A stretch of DNA of 24,499 nucleotides from Roseburia sp. (GTDB lineage: Bacteria; Bacillota_A; Clostridia; Lachnospirales; Lachnospiraceae): positions 1-24,499 of the forward strand of contig JAFYQA010000086.1 in the NCBI GenBank assembly GCA_017547315.1, written 5' to 3'. This document shows, piece after piece, positions 16,166-24,095 of the stretch. A program made the position numbers and the translations under genes. The notes below the pieces were generated by a model, which was given only the letters and a program-made list of their open reading frames with translations, ran no database searches and had not been told where the DNA came from. Every line of letters starts with the position of its first letter. Positions within the stretch are counted from its first letter, which is position 1.

Positions 16166-16193
16166 TACTCTATGCACAAAGCAAAATCCTGTG
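16166..16193 (-). promoter_or_regulatory. Possible sporulation (sigma-K/E-like) promoter
   Basis: Minus strand CATAGAGTA (16166-16174) fits CATAnnnTA, the sigma-K -10 pattern, with AC in CACA about 16 bases upstream (16190-16193). The overlapping TATAGT could also serve sigma-A, but no good -35 accompanies it. A GCACA/TGTGC inverted pair overlaps the site. Confidence 0.3.
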
Positions 16194-16199
16194 CCAGTC

Positions 16200-16430
16200 T
16201 TATCTTCCAATATTCTGCAATTGCTGTACTAGTTCTAAATCTGACTGCTGCACTTTCAAATTGGTAGTAATCGGTTCTTCTCCCGGTCTTGTTACTGTAA
16301 TCTCAATAATTGTGCCTTCTTCTATCGGTCTTGAAAATACCGCTTTTAAAAATGCGGAAAACTTTGGATGATTTGAATCAAATTTATTTTTGGCATTCAT
16401 AATTTTCATCATGTCTGCTGGGTTCATCAT
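16200..16430 (-). CDS. Small conserved hypothetical protein
   Basis: Function not recognised. The 76-residue product begins MMNPADMMKIMNAKNKF, an amphipathic helix, and continues with NHPKFSAFLKAVFSRPIEEGTIIEI followed by a beta-strand region (TVTRPGEEPITTNLKV) and a short C-terminal helix. No membrane span, signal peptide or cysteine is present. The pattern of helix, strand, strand, helix suggests a small soluble fold. CAGGA lies seven bases before the first of two adjacent ATG codons. It follows pdp by 42 bp on the same strand and could be cotranscribed with it, but nothing ties it to nucleoside metabolism. Confidence 0.8.
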   Translation of the reverse strand: MMNPADMMKIMNAKNKFDSNHPKFSAFLKAVFSRPIEEGTIIEITVTRPGEEPITTNLKVQQSDLELVQQLQNIGR

Positions 16431-16472
16431 ATTCTAATCCTGCCTTTACTTTTTCATCTGTCTTTCTAATAT

Positions 16473-17798
16473 CTATGCAAATTTCTGCACACCATCTTTA
16501 GTTACGCGAGCATAGATAAGTGGCTGTGCTTTTGGCTTCTCGTCCGCAATTACAATCGCTTCCTGATAGCGTTTTACTGCAGCATCAAACAATTCCGGTT
16601 TGGTAGTATACATCGTAGCTAAAACATCCCCCTTTGCTACCTGCGCGCCTGTTTTTTTATGAATAATAATACCTGCTGTAAAATCAATTTCACTATCAAT
16701 CGTTACACGTCCGGCACCTAACATAGAAGATGCAATACCACAGCTTTCTGTATTCATAGAGGTAATGTAACCATCTCTTTCGGCCAAGACATCCAACGTA
16801 TGTGTTGCCTTTTCAAACTTCTCTGTATCTAAAATATAACTTGCATCGCCGCCCTGTGCTTCTACCATTGCAGCCAGACGTTTTAATGCACTACCATCTG
16901 CAATCGCTTCCTTTGCTTTTTCAATACACTCCTCGATTGTTCCTGCACCAGCTAAATAAAGCATATTTCCCGCAAGGTTTAAGCATACTTCTGTAAAGTC
17001 TGCAGGTCCATTTCCTTTTAATGTATTTACTGCTTCAATTACTTCTAAGCTGTTACCAATATTATTCCCCAAAGGAATATCCATATTCGTAATCAACGCA
17101 GCCGTTCTTCTGCCAGCATTTTCACCGATTTTAACCATTTCTTCCGCTAAGGCGATAGAATCCTCTACTGTCTTCATAAAAGCGCCGCTTCCGGTCTTTA
17201 CGTCCAATAAAATACTATCATTTCCTGCTGCTAACTTTTTACTCATGATAGATACTGCAATCAGTGGAATACTATCAACCGTAGCAGTAACATCACGAAG
17301 GGCATATAGTTTCTTATCGGCCGGTGCCAGATTGCCTGACTGGCCAATAATACTTAAACCGGTTTTATTTACTACTTCAAAAAATTCTTCCTGTGTCAAA
17401 GAAGTTCTCATACCAGGAATGGATTCCATTTTATCTACTGTACCGCCTGTGTGTCCTAAACCTCTACCAGACATCTTTGCCACCTTAGCACCACATGCAG
17501 CCACGATTGGTCCAATTACAAGAGAAGTCTTATCACCCACACCACCTGTCGAATGTTTGTCTACTTTCATACCTGAAATGCCGGATAAATCCACCATATC
17601 GCCAGAATGTGCTACTGCCTGTGTCATAGCTACCGTTTCTTCTTCTGTCATTCCATTAAAATAAACTGCCATAAGAAAAGCAGACATCTGATAATCCGGA
17701 ATATTACCTGCAACATATTCGGTAATCATGTAGTTAATCTCAGCTTCTGTTAAAGCCCCACCATTTCTTTTTTTTGCAATCAAATCATACATTCTCAT
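16473..17798 (-). CDS. pdp: Pyrimidine-nucleoside phosphorylase
   Basis: This enzyme splits uridine, thymidine and deoxyuridine with phosphate into base and (deoxy)ribose-1-phosphate, for salvage. The 441-residue protein has the family signature VDKHSTGGVGDKTS (79-92), AKMSGRGLGHTGGT (107-120), QSGNLAPADKKLYALRDVTATVDSIP, and the C-terminal beta/alpha domain with a barrel-sandwich segment (GIIIHKKTGAQVAKGDVL). Lys108 before MSGRG is, as I recall, the residue that marks broad-specificity PyNP against Met in strict thymidine phosphorylase (DeoA), so Pdp is preferred. The N-terminus MRMYDLIAKKRNG matches Bacillus Pdp, and AAGGAGA lies eight bases before ATG 17798. No other deo gene is nearby. 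Confidence 0.96.
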   Translation of the reverse strand: MRMYDLIAKKRNGGALTEAEINYMITEYVAGNIPDYQMSAFLMAVYFNGMTEEETVAMTQAVAHSGDMVDLSGISGMKVDKHSTGGVGDKTSLVIGPIVAACGAKVAKMSGRGLGHTGGTVDKMESIPGMRTSLTQEEFFEVVNKTGLSIIGQSGNLAPADKKLYALRDVTATVDSIPLIAVSIMSKKLAAGNDSILLDVKTGSGAFMKTVEDSIALAEEMVKIGENAGRRTAALITNMDIPLGNNIGNSLEVIEAVNTLKGNGPADFTEVCLNLAGNMLYLAGAGTIEECIEKAKEAIADGSALKRLAAMVEAQGGDASYILDTEKFEKATHTLDVLAERDGYITSMNTESCGIASSMLGAGRVTIDSEIDFTAGIIIHKKTGAQVAKGDVLATMYTTKPELFDAAVKRYQEAIVIADEKPKAQPLIYARVTKDGVQKFA

Positions 17799-17839
17799 AG
17801 TCTCTGTCTCCTTATAATAAAAGTCTATCTCAAATCAAT

Positions 17840-17901
17840 ACAAAAACCTTGCAATTATCTACTATCATTATGCACTAACACCAGATAAAATTGCAAGGTT
17901 T
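17840..17901 (-). terminator. Terminator after the CPA1 antiporter gene
   Basis: AAACCTTGCAATT (17844-17856) pairs perfectly with 17889-17901; after a two-base bulge (17887-17888) four more pairs follow (17857-17860 with 17883-17886). The loop is 22 bases and the minus-strand 3' side reads GGTTTTTGTATT. It lies in the antiporter-pdp gap. Confidence 0.75.
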
Positions 17902-17924
17902 CTTCCTAATATTTCTTCTATTTT

Positions 17925-19514
17925 CTACTTATAAAGTACTACAATATCTTTTTCACAGATAATTGTTTTGCCATCCGGAATAATCGTTTCATCTCCACGA
18001 ATAACCATAGCAATCAATTCGTCTGCCCCCAGTTCCAACTCTGCAATCTTTTTATTGCACCATGCATCCTTTTTTGAAATATAACGTTCTTCTAACTGCT
18101 CATCCTCAGAAGGAATATATGGAGGTACACTTAAAATCACATTATCACCCGGACGCACCAACGTGTCTCCTTTTGTGATAATCGTTTCCTCATCACGCTT
18201 AATCATAATCGCCAATGCTCCCGTTGGCATTGTAATGTCCTTTATCATTTTGTTTGACCAGCCATGATATTCCGGAATATGTATGGTTATCAATTGTAAG
18301 GCAGTCTCTTCCTGATAATCGTTGAACGTCTTGCGAACATCTGCATCATTATCTACCATATCAAGTTTCTGTGCCACATAAGGCAGTAAAGTTCCCTGAA
18401 TGGAAACGGAAAACAATGATACCATGAAAACGATATGGAACAAGTCCTGCTTCATAGAGATTCCTGCAGCCACCGCCATAATCGCAAATACCGAAGAAGA
18501 TGCCCCTCTTAATCCCGCCCACGCAATCAACAGATTTTGTCTGATGCTGCACTTAAATGGCAGCATCAGAACATACACTGCGATAGGTCTGGCTATCATA
18601 GTAAGTGTTACCACAATTACAAGTGCCAACGGCACGATTTGTGGCATCTGGTGTGGAAAACTCAAAAGTCCTATCAAAAAGAAAATCAAAATCTGTGACA
18701 AACTGGTAACACCATCAAAAAATGGAATGAGCATCTGTTTATTACGGATGCGACTGTTACCAATCATAATTCCAAATAAATACAAACTTAAGTATGCATT
18801 ACCATTTAACATACTGGCTGTACCGTAACATACTAATACCATAGCTATCATGAAAATTGTATCCAATCCCTCTGATATTAACTTTGTCTTTGTCATTATA
18901 AACAGCGATATCTTAGACATCATAACACCAATCAAGATACCGAATACCATCTGAAGCACAATAAGTCCCCAAACGTTCATCGACTCACCCTTGCCTAACA
19001 TACTTATTGCAATAATCGTCAGCATATAAGCAACCGGGTCGTTACTACCGCTTTCAACCTCTAGAATGGACGCCGTACCATCTTTTAAATTCAGTTTATG
19101 TTTTCTTAAAATCGCAAACACACTGGCAGCATCCGTAGATGACAATACAGAACCAATTAAAAAGCTTTCCTGTATGCTCAGCCCTATGGCAAATCTACAT
19201 ATAACAGTTGTAATTCCTGCAGTTAACAAAACACCTAATGTAGATAGCGTAACCGCCTTTATAGCCACTGGTTCTGCCACGCTCCATTTCGTATTAAAAC
19301 CACCATAAAACATAATAAATACTAGTGCAATAGAGCATATATTTTCCGCAAGTTCAAAGTTATCGAATGGTATCTTAAAAATACCATCACTTCCAAAGAG
19401 CATACCAATAAACATAAATAATATTAATGCCGGCATGCCAAACTTATCCGAAAATTTTTCTGCTAATACACAAAGTAGGATTACCAATGCAATCCCAAGA
19501 ATCATAACTGTCAT
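17925..19514 (-). CDS. CPA1-family K+(Na+)/H+ antiporter with two RCK_C domains
   Basis: A membrane antiporter expected to exchange a monovalent cation for protons. The first 390 residues form 12-13 hydrophobic segments with the CPA1 core: GSVLSSTDAASVFAILRKHKL (Thr127, Asp128) and EVESGSNDPVAYMLT, where Asn158-Asp159 are the cation-binding pair. The cytoplasmic tail carries two TrkA_C/RCK_C-type domains (about 400-465 and 475-529), each with the D-x-[IV]-[IV]-[LV] ending (DNVILSV, DIVVLYK), which usually bind small regulators. This layout fits NhaP2/CvrA-type K+/H+ antiporters; the ion cannot be read from sequence. ATG 19514 has AGGAAGGA. It starts 14 bp after popT, so the two are cotranscribed, and ends in a hairpin terminator. 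Confidence 0.93.
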   Translation of the reverse strand: MTVMILGIALVILLCVLAEKFSDKFGMPALILFMFIGMLFGSDGIFKIPFDNFELAENICSIALVFIMFYGGFNTKWSVAEPVAIKAVTLSTLGVLLTAGITTVICRFAIGLSIQESFLIGSVLSSTDAASVFAILRKHKLNLKDGTASILEVESGSNDPVAYMLTIIAISMLGKGESMNVWGLIVLQMVFGILIGVMMSKISLFIMTKTKLISEGLDTIFMIAMVLVCYGTASMLNGNAYLSLYLFGIMIGNSRIRNKQMLIPFFDGVTSLSQILIFFLIGLLSFPHQMPQIVPLALVIVVTLTMIARPIAVYVLMLPFKCSIRQNLLIAWAGLRGASSSVFAIMAVAAGISMKQDLFHIVFMVSLFSVSIQGTLLPYVAQKLDMVDNDADVRKTFNDYQEETALQLITIHIPEYHGWSNKMIKDITMPTGALAIMIKRDEETIITKGDTLVRPGDNVILSVPPYIPSEDEQLEERYISKKDAWCNKKIAELELGADELIAMVIRGDETIIPDGKTIICEKDIVVLYK

Positions 19515-19528
19515 GTAAACTATCCTTC

Positions 19529-20377
19529 CTATTTTTCTCCTAATTTATTTGAAACATATAATCCACAAAGTAACGCCATCACTCCTGTTATTATACTGAC
19601 TAAATTTATCTCATAAAAAGTAGCTACCATTAAAATAGCAATCGGCGAACCAAAAAGCAATCCAATAATCGCCCAATACGCATAACTCGGAAAACGCTCA
19701 AACACCATTTCAATTATTTTTGCAATGACAACCATTCCCACTAACACACCGATGCCAAAAGGAGCCAGCAATAATACTGTCCCAAACAATGTCGGAAAAT
19801 CAAAATCCAGCACTGCCACAAAAAATGCTTTTATTGTATCTAAAATAGGATTGTAATATCCCAATAAAAGTAACATCATAGAGCCGCTAACACCTGGTAT
19901 CACCATTGTTGCAGATGCCACTACTCCTATGAAAAACAATAAAATCATCCCTGTTACATTCGCCTCTAACTGCACATAACTGCCACCAGCGCCATTCAGC
20001 ACTGCCATCCCAACTACGATGGCAAAGAAAATCACCGCTGCCAGCACATGGCCTAAGCGCATAGTGACTGCTTTGACTTTTCCATAAATAGTCGGAAGAC
20101 TTCCCATAATCAAACCAACAAACAATAAGTTGGTCTGTAACGGAAATGTTTCAAAAAGATAATCTATTCCAAATGCACTTGCAATAATAGCAATTCCCAT
20201 TCCAATTGCAATCGGGAACAAAAATAACAGGTTATTTTTCAAATCCTTAAACGGATGACTGATGCAGCGAATTAGCTTATCATAAATTCCCATGGATACT
20301 GCCATAGTTCCTCCACTGACACCAGGAATAATATTTGCAATTCCAATCAACATACCTTTACAAATATTTTTTAGCAT
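19529..20377 (-). CDS. popT: PopT (DUF368) polyprenyl-phosphate transporter
   Basis: DUF368 proteins, now named PopT, return undecaprenyl phosphate from the outer to the inner leaflet so that the lipid carrier of wall synthesis can be reused. The 282-residue membrane protein has about eight to ten hydrophobic segments and two copies of the hallmark re-entrant motif, IANIIPGVSGGTMAV (13-27) and TMVIPGVSGSMMLLLLG in the second half, in agreement with the internal repeat of the family. Length is typical. AAGGAG lies four to five bases before ATG 20377. It is directly upstream of a CPA1 antiporter; PopT has been linked to fitness at alkaline pH, so the pairing makes sense, though that is inference. 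Confidence 0.93.
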   Translation of the reverse strand: MLKNICKGMLIGIANIIPGVSGGTMAVSMGIYDKLIRCISHPFKDLKNNLLFLFPIAIGMGIAIIASAFGIDYLFETFPLQTNLLFVGLIMGSLPTIYGKVKAVTMRLGHVLAAVIFFAIVVGMAVLNGAGGSYVQLEANVTGMILLFFIGVVASATMVIPGVSGSMMLLLLGYYNPILDTIKAFFVAVLDFDFPTLFGTVLLLAPFGIGVLVGMVVIAKIIEMVFERFPSYAYWAIIGLLFGSPIAILMVATFYEINLVSIITGVMALLCGLYVSNKLGEK

Positions 20378-20410
20378 AGTTCTCCTTATTTAATAAACCT
20401 ATTTTAATTA

Positions 20411-20464
20411 TTTAGAGCACACATTCGCAAAATCGCATTTGCAATGCTTTCCTTTTGCTCTAAA
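20411..20464. repeat. Imperfect nested hairpin overlapping the CaCA gene stop codon
   Basis: TTTAGAGCA (20411-20419) pairs with TGCTCTAAA (20456-20464), enclosing a second hairpin CATTcGCAAA / TTTGCAATG (20422-20431 with 20438-20446). The minus-strand stop codon of the exchanger lies in the outer stem. No T-run follows on either strand, so it is not a classical terminator; it may stabilise a 3' end. Confidence 0.5.
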
Positions 20465-21383
20465 TCATTAACAAATACACAAAATATGCAGCGTAGGAAA
20501 GCAGCATCACAATACCCCAAGGACGTCTTAATTCTAATTTCTTACATACAGCTATCCACAATAGTATGCCTGCGCCAACTGCAATAATACCATCAATAAT
20601 AAAACCTGGTGCATACGGAACAGGAATAATAAGTGCTGCTGTACCAATTACAAATAAGATATTAAAAATATTACTTCCTACAATATTACCGATAGCAATA
20701 TCTGCATTTCCTTTTCGTGCTGCAGTAACAGAGGTTACAAGTTCTGGAAGTGATGTTCCAAGTGCTACAATTGTAAGACCGATAAAACGTTCACTCATAC
20801 CGAGAATCTGTGCAATCGTAGTCGCTGCATCTACCGTCACATCACTTCCCCATACAACTACAACACCACCTACGATAGCATAAAGAATTAATTTCCATGT
20901 AGGTGTCGTTACTTCTTCATTCTCCTCTTTTCCATTCTTTGCTAATACAAATAAATATGCCAGATATGCGATAAACATTACCCAAAGAATGATACCTTCC
21001 ACACGAGATACCGTTCCATCCAATCCCATGACAATAAGCACAATCGTCACTACTAACATATAAGGAATCTCAATCCACAACGTTGATTTCTGAATTGCAA
21101 CTGACGTAATTACTGCTGTAAGGCCTAAAATAATCAGGATATTCAAAATATTACTTCCAACTACATTACCAATCGCAATACTGGCATTCCCTTTTAAAGC
21201 AGCCGTAACGCTCACCGCTGCTTCCGGTGCACTCGTCCCCATCGCAACAATTGTAAGACCTACTACTAACTGAGGAATCCCTAATTTTCTGGCAACACCA
21301 GATGTACCGTCTACAAACCAGTCTGCACCTTTTACAAGCATTGCAAATCCTAATGCTAATAATAATAATTCTACAATAATCAT
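20460..21383 (-). CDS. CaCA-family Na+/Ca2+ exchanger (YrbG-like)
   Basis: A membrane exchanger that moves Ca2+ out in return for Na+ or H+. From ATG 21383 the protein has 307 residues with about ten transmembrane helices in two inverted halves. Both alpha-repeats are complete: GTSAPEAAVSVTAALKGN (from residue 49) followed by NVVGSNILN, and GTSLPELVTSVTAARKGN (from residue 209) followed by NIVGSNIFN; the Glu in each GTS-x-PE motif binds calcium. I chose ATG 21383 because GGAGG is just before it and the protein then opens directly with the first helix; a longer reading from 21446 would overlap the upstream gene by 38 bp and add a basic, unconserved leader. It lies 25 bp behind the phosphate transporter gene. 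Confidence 0.94.
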   Translation of the reverse strand: MIIVELLLLALGFAMLVKGADWFVDGTSGVARKLGIPQLVVGLTIVAMGTSAPEAAVSVTAALKGNASIAIGNVVGSNILNILIILGLTAVITSVAIQKSTLWIEIPYMLVVTIVLIVMGLDGTVSRVEGIILWVMFIAYLAYLFVLAKNGKEENEEVTTPTWKLILYAIVGGVVVVWGSDVTVDAATTIAQILGMSERFIGLTIVALGTSLPELVTSVTAARKGNADIAIGNIVGSNIFNILFVIGTAALIIPVPYAPGFIIDGIIAVGAGILLWIAVCKKLELRRPWGIVMLLSYAAYFVYLLMI

Positions 21384-21408
21384 ATAACCTCCAAAAATAA
21401 CTAGAACC

Positions 21409-23052
21409 TTAACTATTTTCTGCCATCGTAATCGCAAGCATTTCACTTGAAATATTTAATGCATGGTCACCAATTCGCTCAAAATCTGTCAACATCTCAG
21501 AGAATAAAATGCTACCTTCATCTGAGCAGGAACCTTTTTGAATTCTTTCAAACATACTATTGCGGTAAGCTACTGTTAAATCATCTATTTTCTGTTCCAT
21601 CGCAGACACTTTTCCATGCCATTCGATGACATCTTCCGGATTTTCCTCTAATAACACAAGCAAATTACCACAAACCGCCTTCATTTCCGCAATGTCCTTT
21701 ATTGCCTGCTCCGAAAAATGTATTTTCTTTTCTTCAATCATTTCAATATATTCTGCGATGTTCATTGCATGATCACCAATTCGCTCCACATTACTGGTAA
21801 TCGTAAACAATGCATTAAACACCTGACTGGCGCTATTGGTTTTCTCAAATACTGCTACATTGGTGATATACTTAGAAATCTCCCTATTTAAAAAGTCTAC
21901 ATATTCTTCCCGTTCTTTAATTTCCTCATACTTTGCAGTATTGCCTCCTGCAAATACATCAAATGCACCAAGTACATTTTCTTTTGTCATACCAATCATA
22001 CGATTCAATTCTTTTTTGATACTCTCTACCAAAATAACCGCACCACCGATTTTTTCAACATTCACAAGTTTCATATCCAACAGATATTGTGTGCGTATTC
22101 CTTCGGTCTGTTCGTCTTTGTCCTTTAAAATAAAAGTTGCTATCTTTGGCAGCATCGTTCCGAGTGGTATCAATAAACAAGTAGTCACGATATTAAATAA
22201 TGTGTGCAAATTCGCAATCTGTTTCGATACATCGCCCGGCGACCAACCTTCTACCATCAAAACAATTGGTGTTACCAGACATAATATCGTAAATACAACC
22301 GTTCCAAACACATTAAATGTAATGTGTATAATCGTCGTTCTTTTTGCATTTCTACTTGCACCTACCGCCGCTAACAATGCCGTTACACAAGTACCGATAT
22401 TCTGGCCAAATAGTACATATGCTGCACTCTGTAGTGTTACCGCTCCGCTCATCGCCAGTGCCTGTAAAATACCTACTGATGCCGAAGATGATTGAATCAA
22501 GGCTGTAAATACCGTACCTGCTAAAATACCAAGAATTGGATTTTCAAACTTGCTTAACAATCCCACAAATTCTTCAACCTCTGCTAATGGTTTCATTGCA
22601 CCGCTCATCATGCCCATACCAATAAACAAAATTCCGAGTCCTGCAATAATTTCCCCAATATGATGCACTCTCTCGTTCTTCATAAAAACGATTCCCGCCA
22701 CTCCAAAAAAGGCAAGCAATGGCGCCAGTTCCCCTACATCCAGCGCAATCAACTGACCGGTAATCGTCGTACCGATATTCGCACCCATGATAATCCATAC
22801 TGCCTGTTTTAGCGTCATCATTCCGGAATTAACAAATCCAACTACCATAACCGTTGTAGCTGATGACGACTGAATAATTGCTGTAATAAATGCACCTATC
22901 AAAACCCCTACAAAACGGTTCGCAGTAATTTTTTCTAAAATGAGCTTCATTTTATTTCCAGCTGCCGCTTCCAATCCGGTACTCATCATCTGCATACCGT
23001 ATAAGAATAACGCCAAGCCGCCTAACATGCTCAATATATTTGTCATTGACAT
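21409..23052 (-). CDS. Na+/phosphate symporter (NptA/PNaS family) with PhoU-like C-terminal domain
   Basis: Probably imports phosphate with Na+. From ATG 23052 it has 547 residues. The membrane half shows the inverted repeat of the family: QSSSAT (61-66) with MGANIGTT, and QSSSAS (187-192) with FGQNIGTC. After the last helix (about residue 310) follows a helical PhoU-like region of about 220 residues with two metal-binding signatures, NVERIGDHAMNIAEY and DFERIGDHALNIS. Such tails are usual in NptA-type proteins and may couple transport to phosphate state. ATG 23052 is chosen over a TTG at 23088, since GGAGGA precedes it, although 12 bases is a long spacing. Substrate could also be another anion. 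Confidence 0.93.
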   Translation of the reverse strand: MSMTNILSMLGGLALFLYGMQMMSTGLEAAAGNKMKLILEKITANRFVGVLIGAFITAIIQSSSATTVMVVGFVNSGMMTLKQAVWIIMGANIGTTITGQLIALDVGELAPLLAFFGVAGIVFMKNERVHHIGEIIAGLGILFIGMGMMSGAMKPLAEVEEFVGLLSKFENPILGILAGTVFTALIQSSSASVGILQALAMSGAVTLQSAAYVLFGQNIGTCVTALLAAVGASRNAKRTTIIHITFNVFGTVVFTILCLVTPIVLMVEGWSPGDVSKQIANLHTLFNIVTTCLLIPLGTMLPKIATFILKDKDEQTEGIRTQYLLDMKLVNVEKIGGAVILVESIKKELNRMIGMTKENVLGAFDVFAGGNTAKYEEIKEREEYVDFLNREISKYITNVAVFEKTNSASQVFNALFTITSNVERIGDHAMNIAEYIEMIEEKKIHFSEQAIKDIAEMKAVCGNLLVLLEENPEDVIEWHGKVSAMEQKIDDLTVAYRNSMFERIQKGSCSDEGSILFSEMLTDFERIGDHALNISSEMLAITMAENS

Positions 23053-23091
23053 CTTATTAACTTTTCCTCCAATTTTTATCGTACGCAAATA

Positions 23092-23111
23092 AGCCTATGT
23101 CTCCATAGGCT
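23092..23111 (-). terminator. Short hairpin after the 131-residue protein gene
   Basis: Perfect 8-bp stem AGCCTATG / CATAGGCT (23092-23099 and 23104-23111) with a GAGA tetraloop on the minus strand, followed by TTATTTG. The T-run is poor, so termination may be partial and the phosphate transporter gene could be read through. Confidence 0.5.
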
Positions 23112-23128
23112 GACAACAAAAATCAGAA

Positions 23129-23524
23129 CTATTTTTTCCCGTCCGTATTGTGGATAAATTTAAGAACAGCAGTCCGCATACTCAAGCGTGGATACTCTAC
23201 CACACGTTCCACTGTATAGAAATTTGAGAGTAGCAGGGCAAACACCGCTACACATAAAAAGACCATCGATAATTTTATGGTTTTTCTGACATTTATAATC
23301 TGTGCTGCAATCTGTCGACTAGAGATTGCATTTCTAGTACATAAAAGCTGTGTTGTTTCTATTGTAACATCAGTCAGTACTGCATCTGCTTTCTCCACAT
23401 TTGTCATAACCACAGTCTGAGGGCATAAAAACATAGAATCTGCCTTGACGTCGTCAACACACATTCCTGTCAAAAGAATAATCAACGCTATGAAATTACA
23501 AATCCATTGTTTATTCTTGAACAT
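23129..23524 (-). CDS. Small exported or membrane protein of unknown function
   Basis: Not recognised. The 131-residue protein has a typical signal sequence (KNKQWICNFIALIILLTG, cleavage possible after the Ala near residue 28), an extracytoplasmic stretch of about 50 residues (29-80) with two cysteines (CPQT, LLCTRN), then one hydrophobic helix (about 84-103) and a short basic C-terminal tail of some 28 residues. If the signal is not cut, it spans the membrane twice. GGAGGG eight bases before ATG 23524 and an extended -10 (TGATATAGT, 23545-23553) support expression. It is separated from the upstream genes by a strong terminator. A perfect but isolated DnaA box (TGTGGATAA, 23149-23157) lies in its last codons and is probably chance. 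Confidence 0.75.
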   Translation of the reverse strand: MFKNKQWICNFIALIILLTGMCVDDVKADSMFLCPQTVVMTNVEKADAVLTDVTIETTQLLCTRNAISSRQIAAQIINVRKTIKLSMVFLCVAVFALLLSNFYTVERVVEYPRLSMRTAVLKFIHNTDGKK

Positions 23525-23598
23525 AACAATTTCCCTCCAATTTAACTATATCATGAATTTTCGAGATATTCTAGTTCAAGTTCACTCGTTATGTGCAC

Positions 23599-23637
23599 AA
23601 AAAAAGAAGACACCAAAATTCTTTTTTGGCATCTTCT
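23599..23637 (-). terminator. Rho-independent terminator of the FMN-protein operon
   Basis: A 14-bp stem (23605-23618 with 23624-23637) including two G-U pairs, a 5-base loop and a TTTTTT run on the minus strand. It lies 17 bases after the stop of the six-cysteine membrane protein gene. Confidence 0.9.
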
Positions 23638-23653
23638 ATACGTTTTCTATCTT

Positions 23654-24085
23654 TTATAAAATCCATCCTGCAAAGCACTGACATGCTAAGAACAAGCCAA
23701 ATGCCGCTGGAATCACTGCACATTTGCAAGTAGCAGCTAATTCCATTCTCTGTACCATTGCTGTAAACATTGCATTTAATACAGCAAATACGATACCGCC
23801 TACAAGTGCTAACTGCCATACTGGAGCAGATGCTAAACCGGCTGCCATTGGCAATACTGCAAATGTTACTGCTGCTAAGATTGCCTGACAAATCGGACAA
23901 CCTTCTTCTGTTTTCACAAAATGTGTCAATACTAAAGCCACTAAACTTACTGCAGCAATATATGGAATATTCATCTCCGGTAAAATAAAATGTGGAGAAA
24001 CTGTTTTTACAATGATAGATACCAGCAATACCACACCAAGTACAGCAGCAAGGATTGTATTTAAAATTGTTGTTCTATTTTTCAT
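23654..24085 (-). CDS. Small membrane protein with three Cys-x-Cys/Cys-x2-Cys pairs
   Basis: Function unknown. From ATG 24085, with AAGGAGG five bases upstream, the protein has 143 residues and four to five hydrophobic segments (about 9-27, 40-57, 67-84, 91-110, 123-143). Six cysteines occur in three pairs placed at the ends of helices: CPIC (63-66), CKC (120-122) and CQC (135-137). This is a striking number for a small membrane protein and suggests a metal, heme or disulfide redox role. It begins 10 bp after the FMN-binding protein gene, shares its terminator, and so probably works with it, perhaps passing electrons across the membrane to the flavin. No family name is offered. Confidence 0.82.
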   Translation of the reverse strand: MKNRTTILNTILAAVLGVVLLVSIIVKTVSPHFILPEMNIPYIAAVSLVALVLTHFVKTEEGCPICQAILAAVTFAVLPMAAGLASAPVWQLALVGGIVFAVLNAMFTAMVQRMELAATCKCAVIPAAFGLFLACQCFAGWIL

Positions 24086-24095
24086 AATGCCCTCC

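Noticed and set aside
21836..22495. 219-codon plus-strand open frame
   Set aside because: It lies wholly antisense to the phosphate transporter, has no ribosome-binding site and no recognisable domain.
23149..23157. Fifth perfect DnaA box (TGTGGATAA)
   Set aside because: It is single, inside the last codons of a gene, and one chance match in a window of this size is not surprising.
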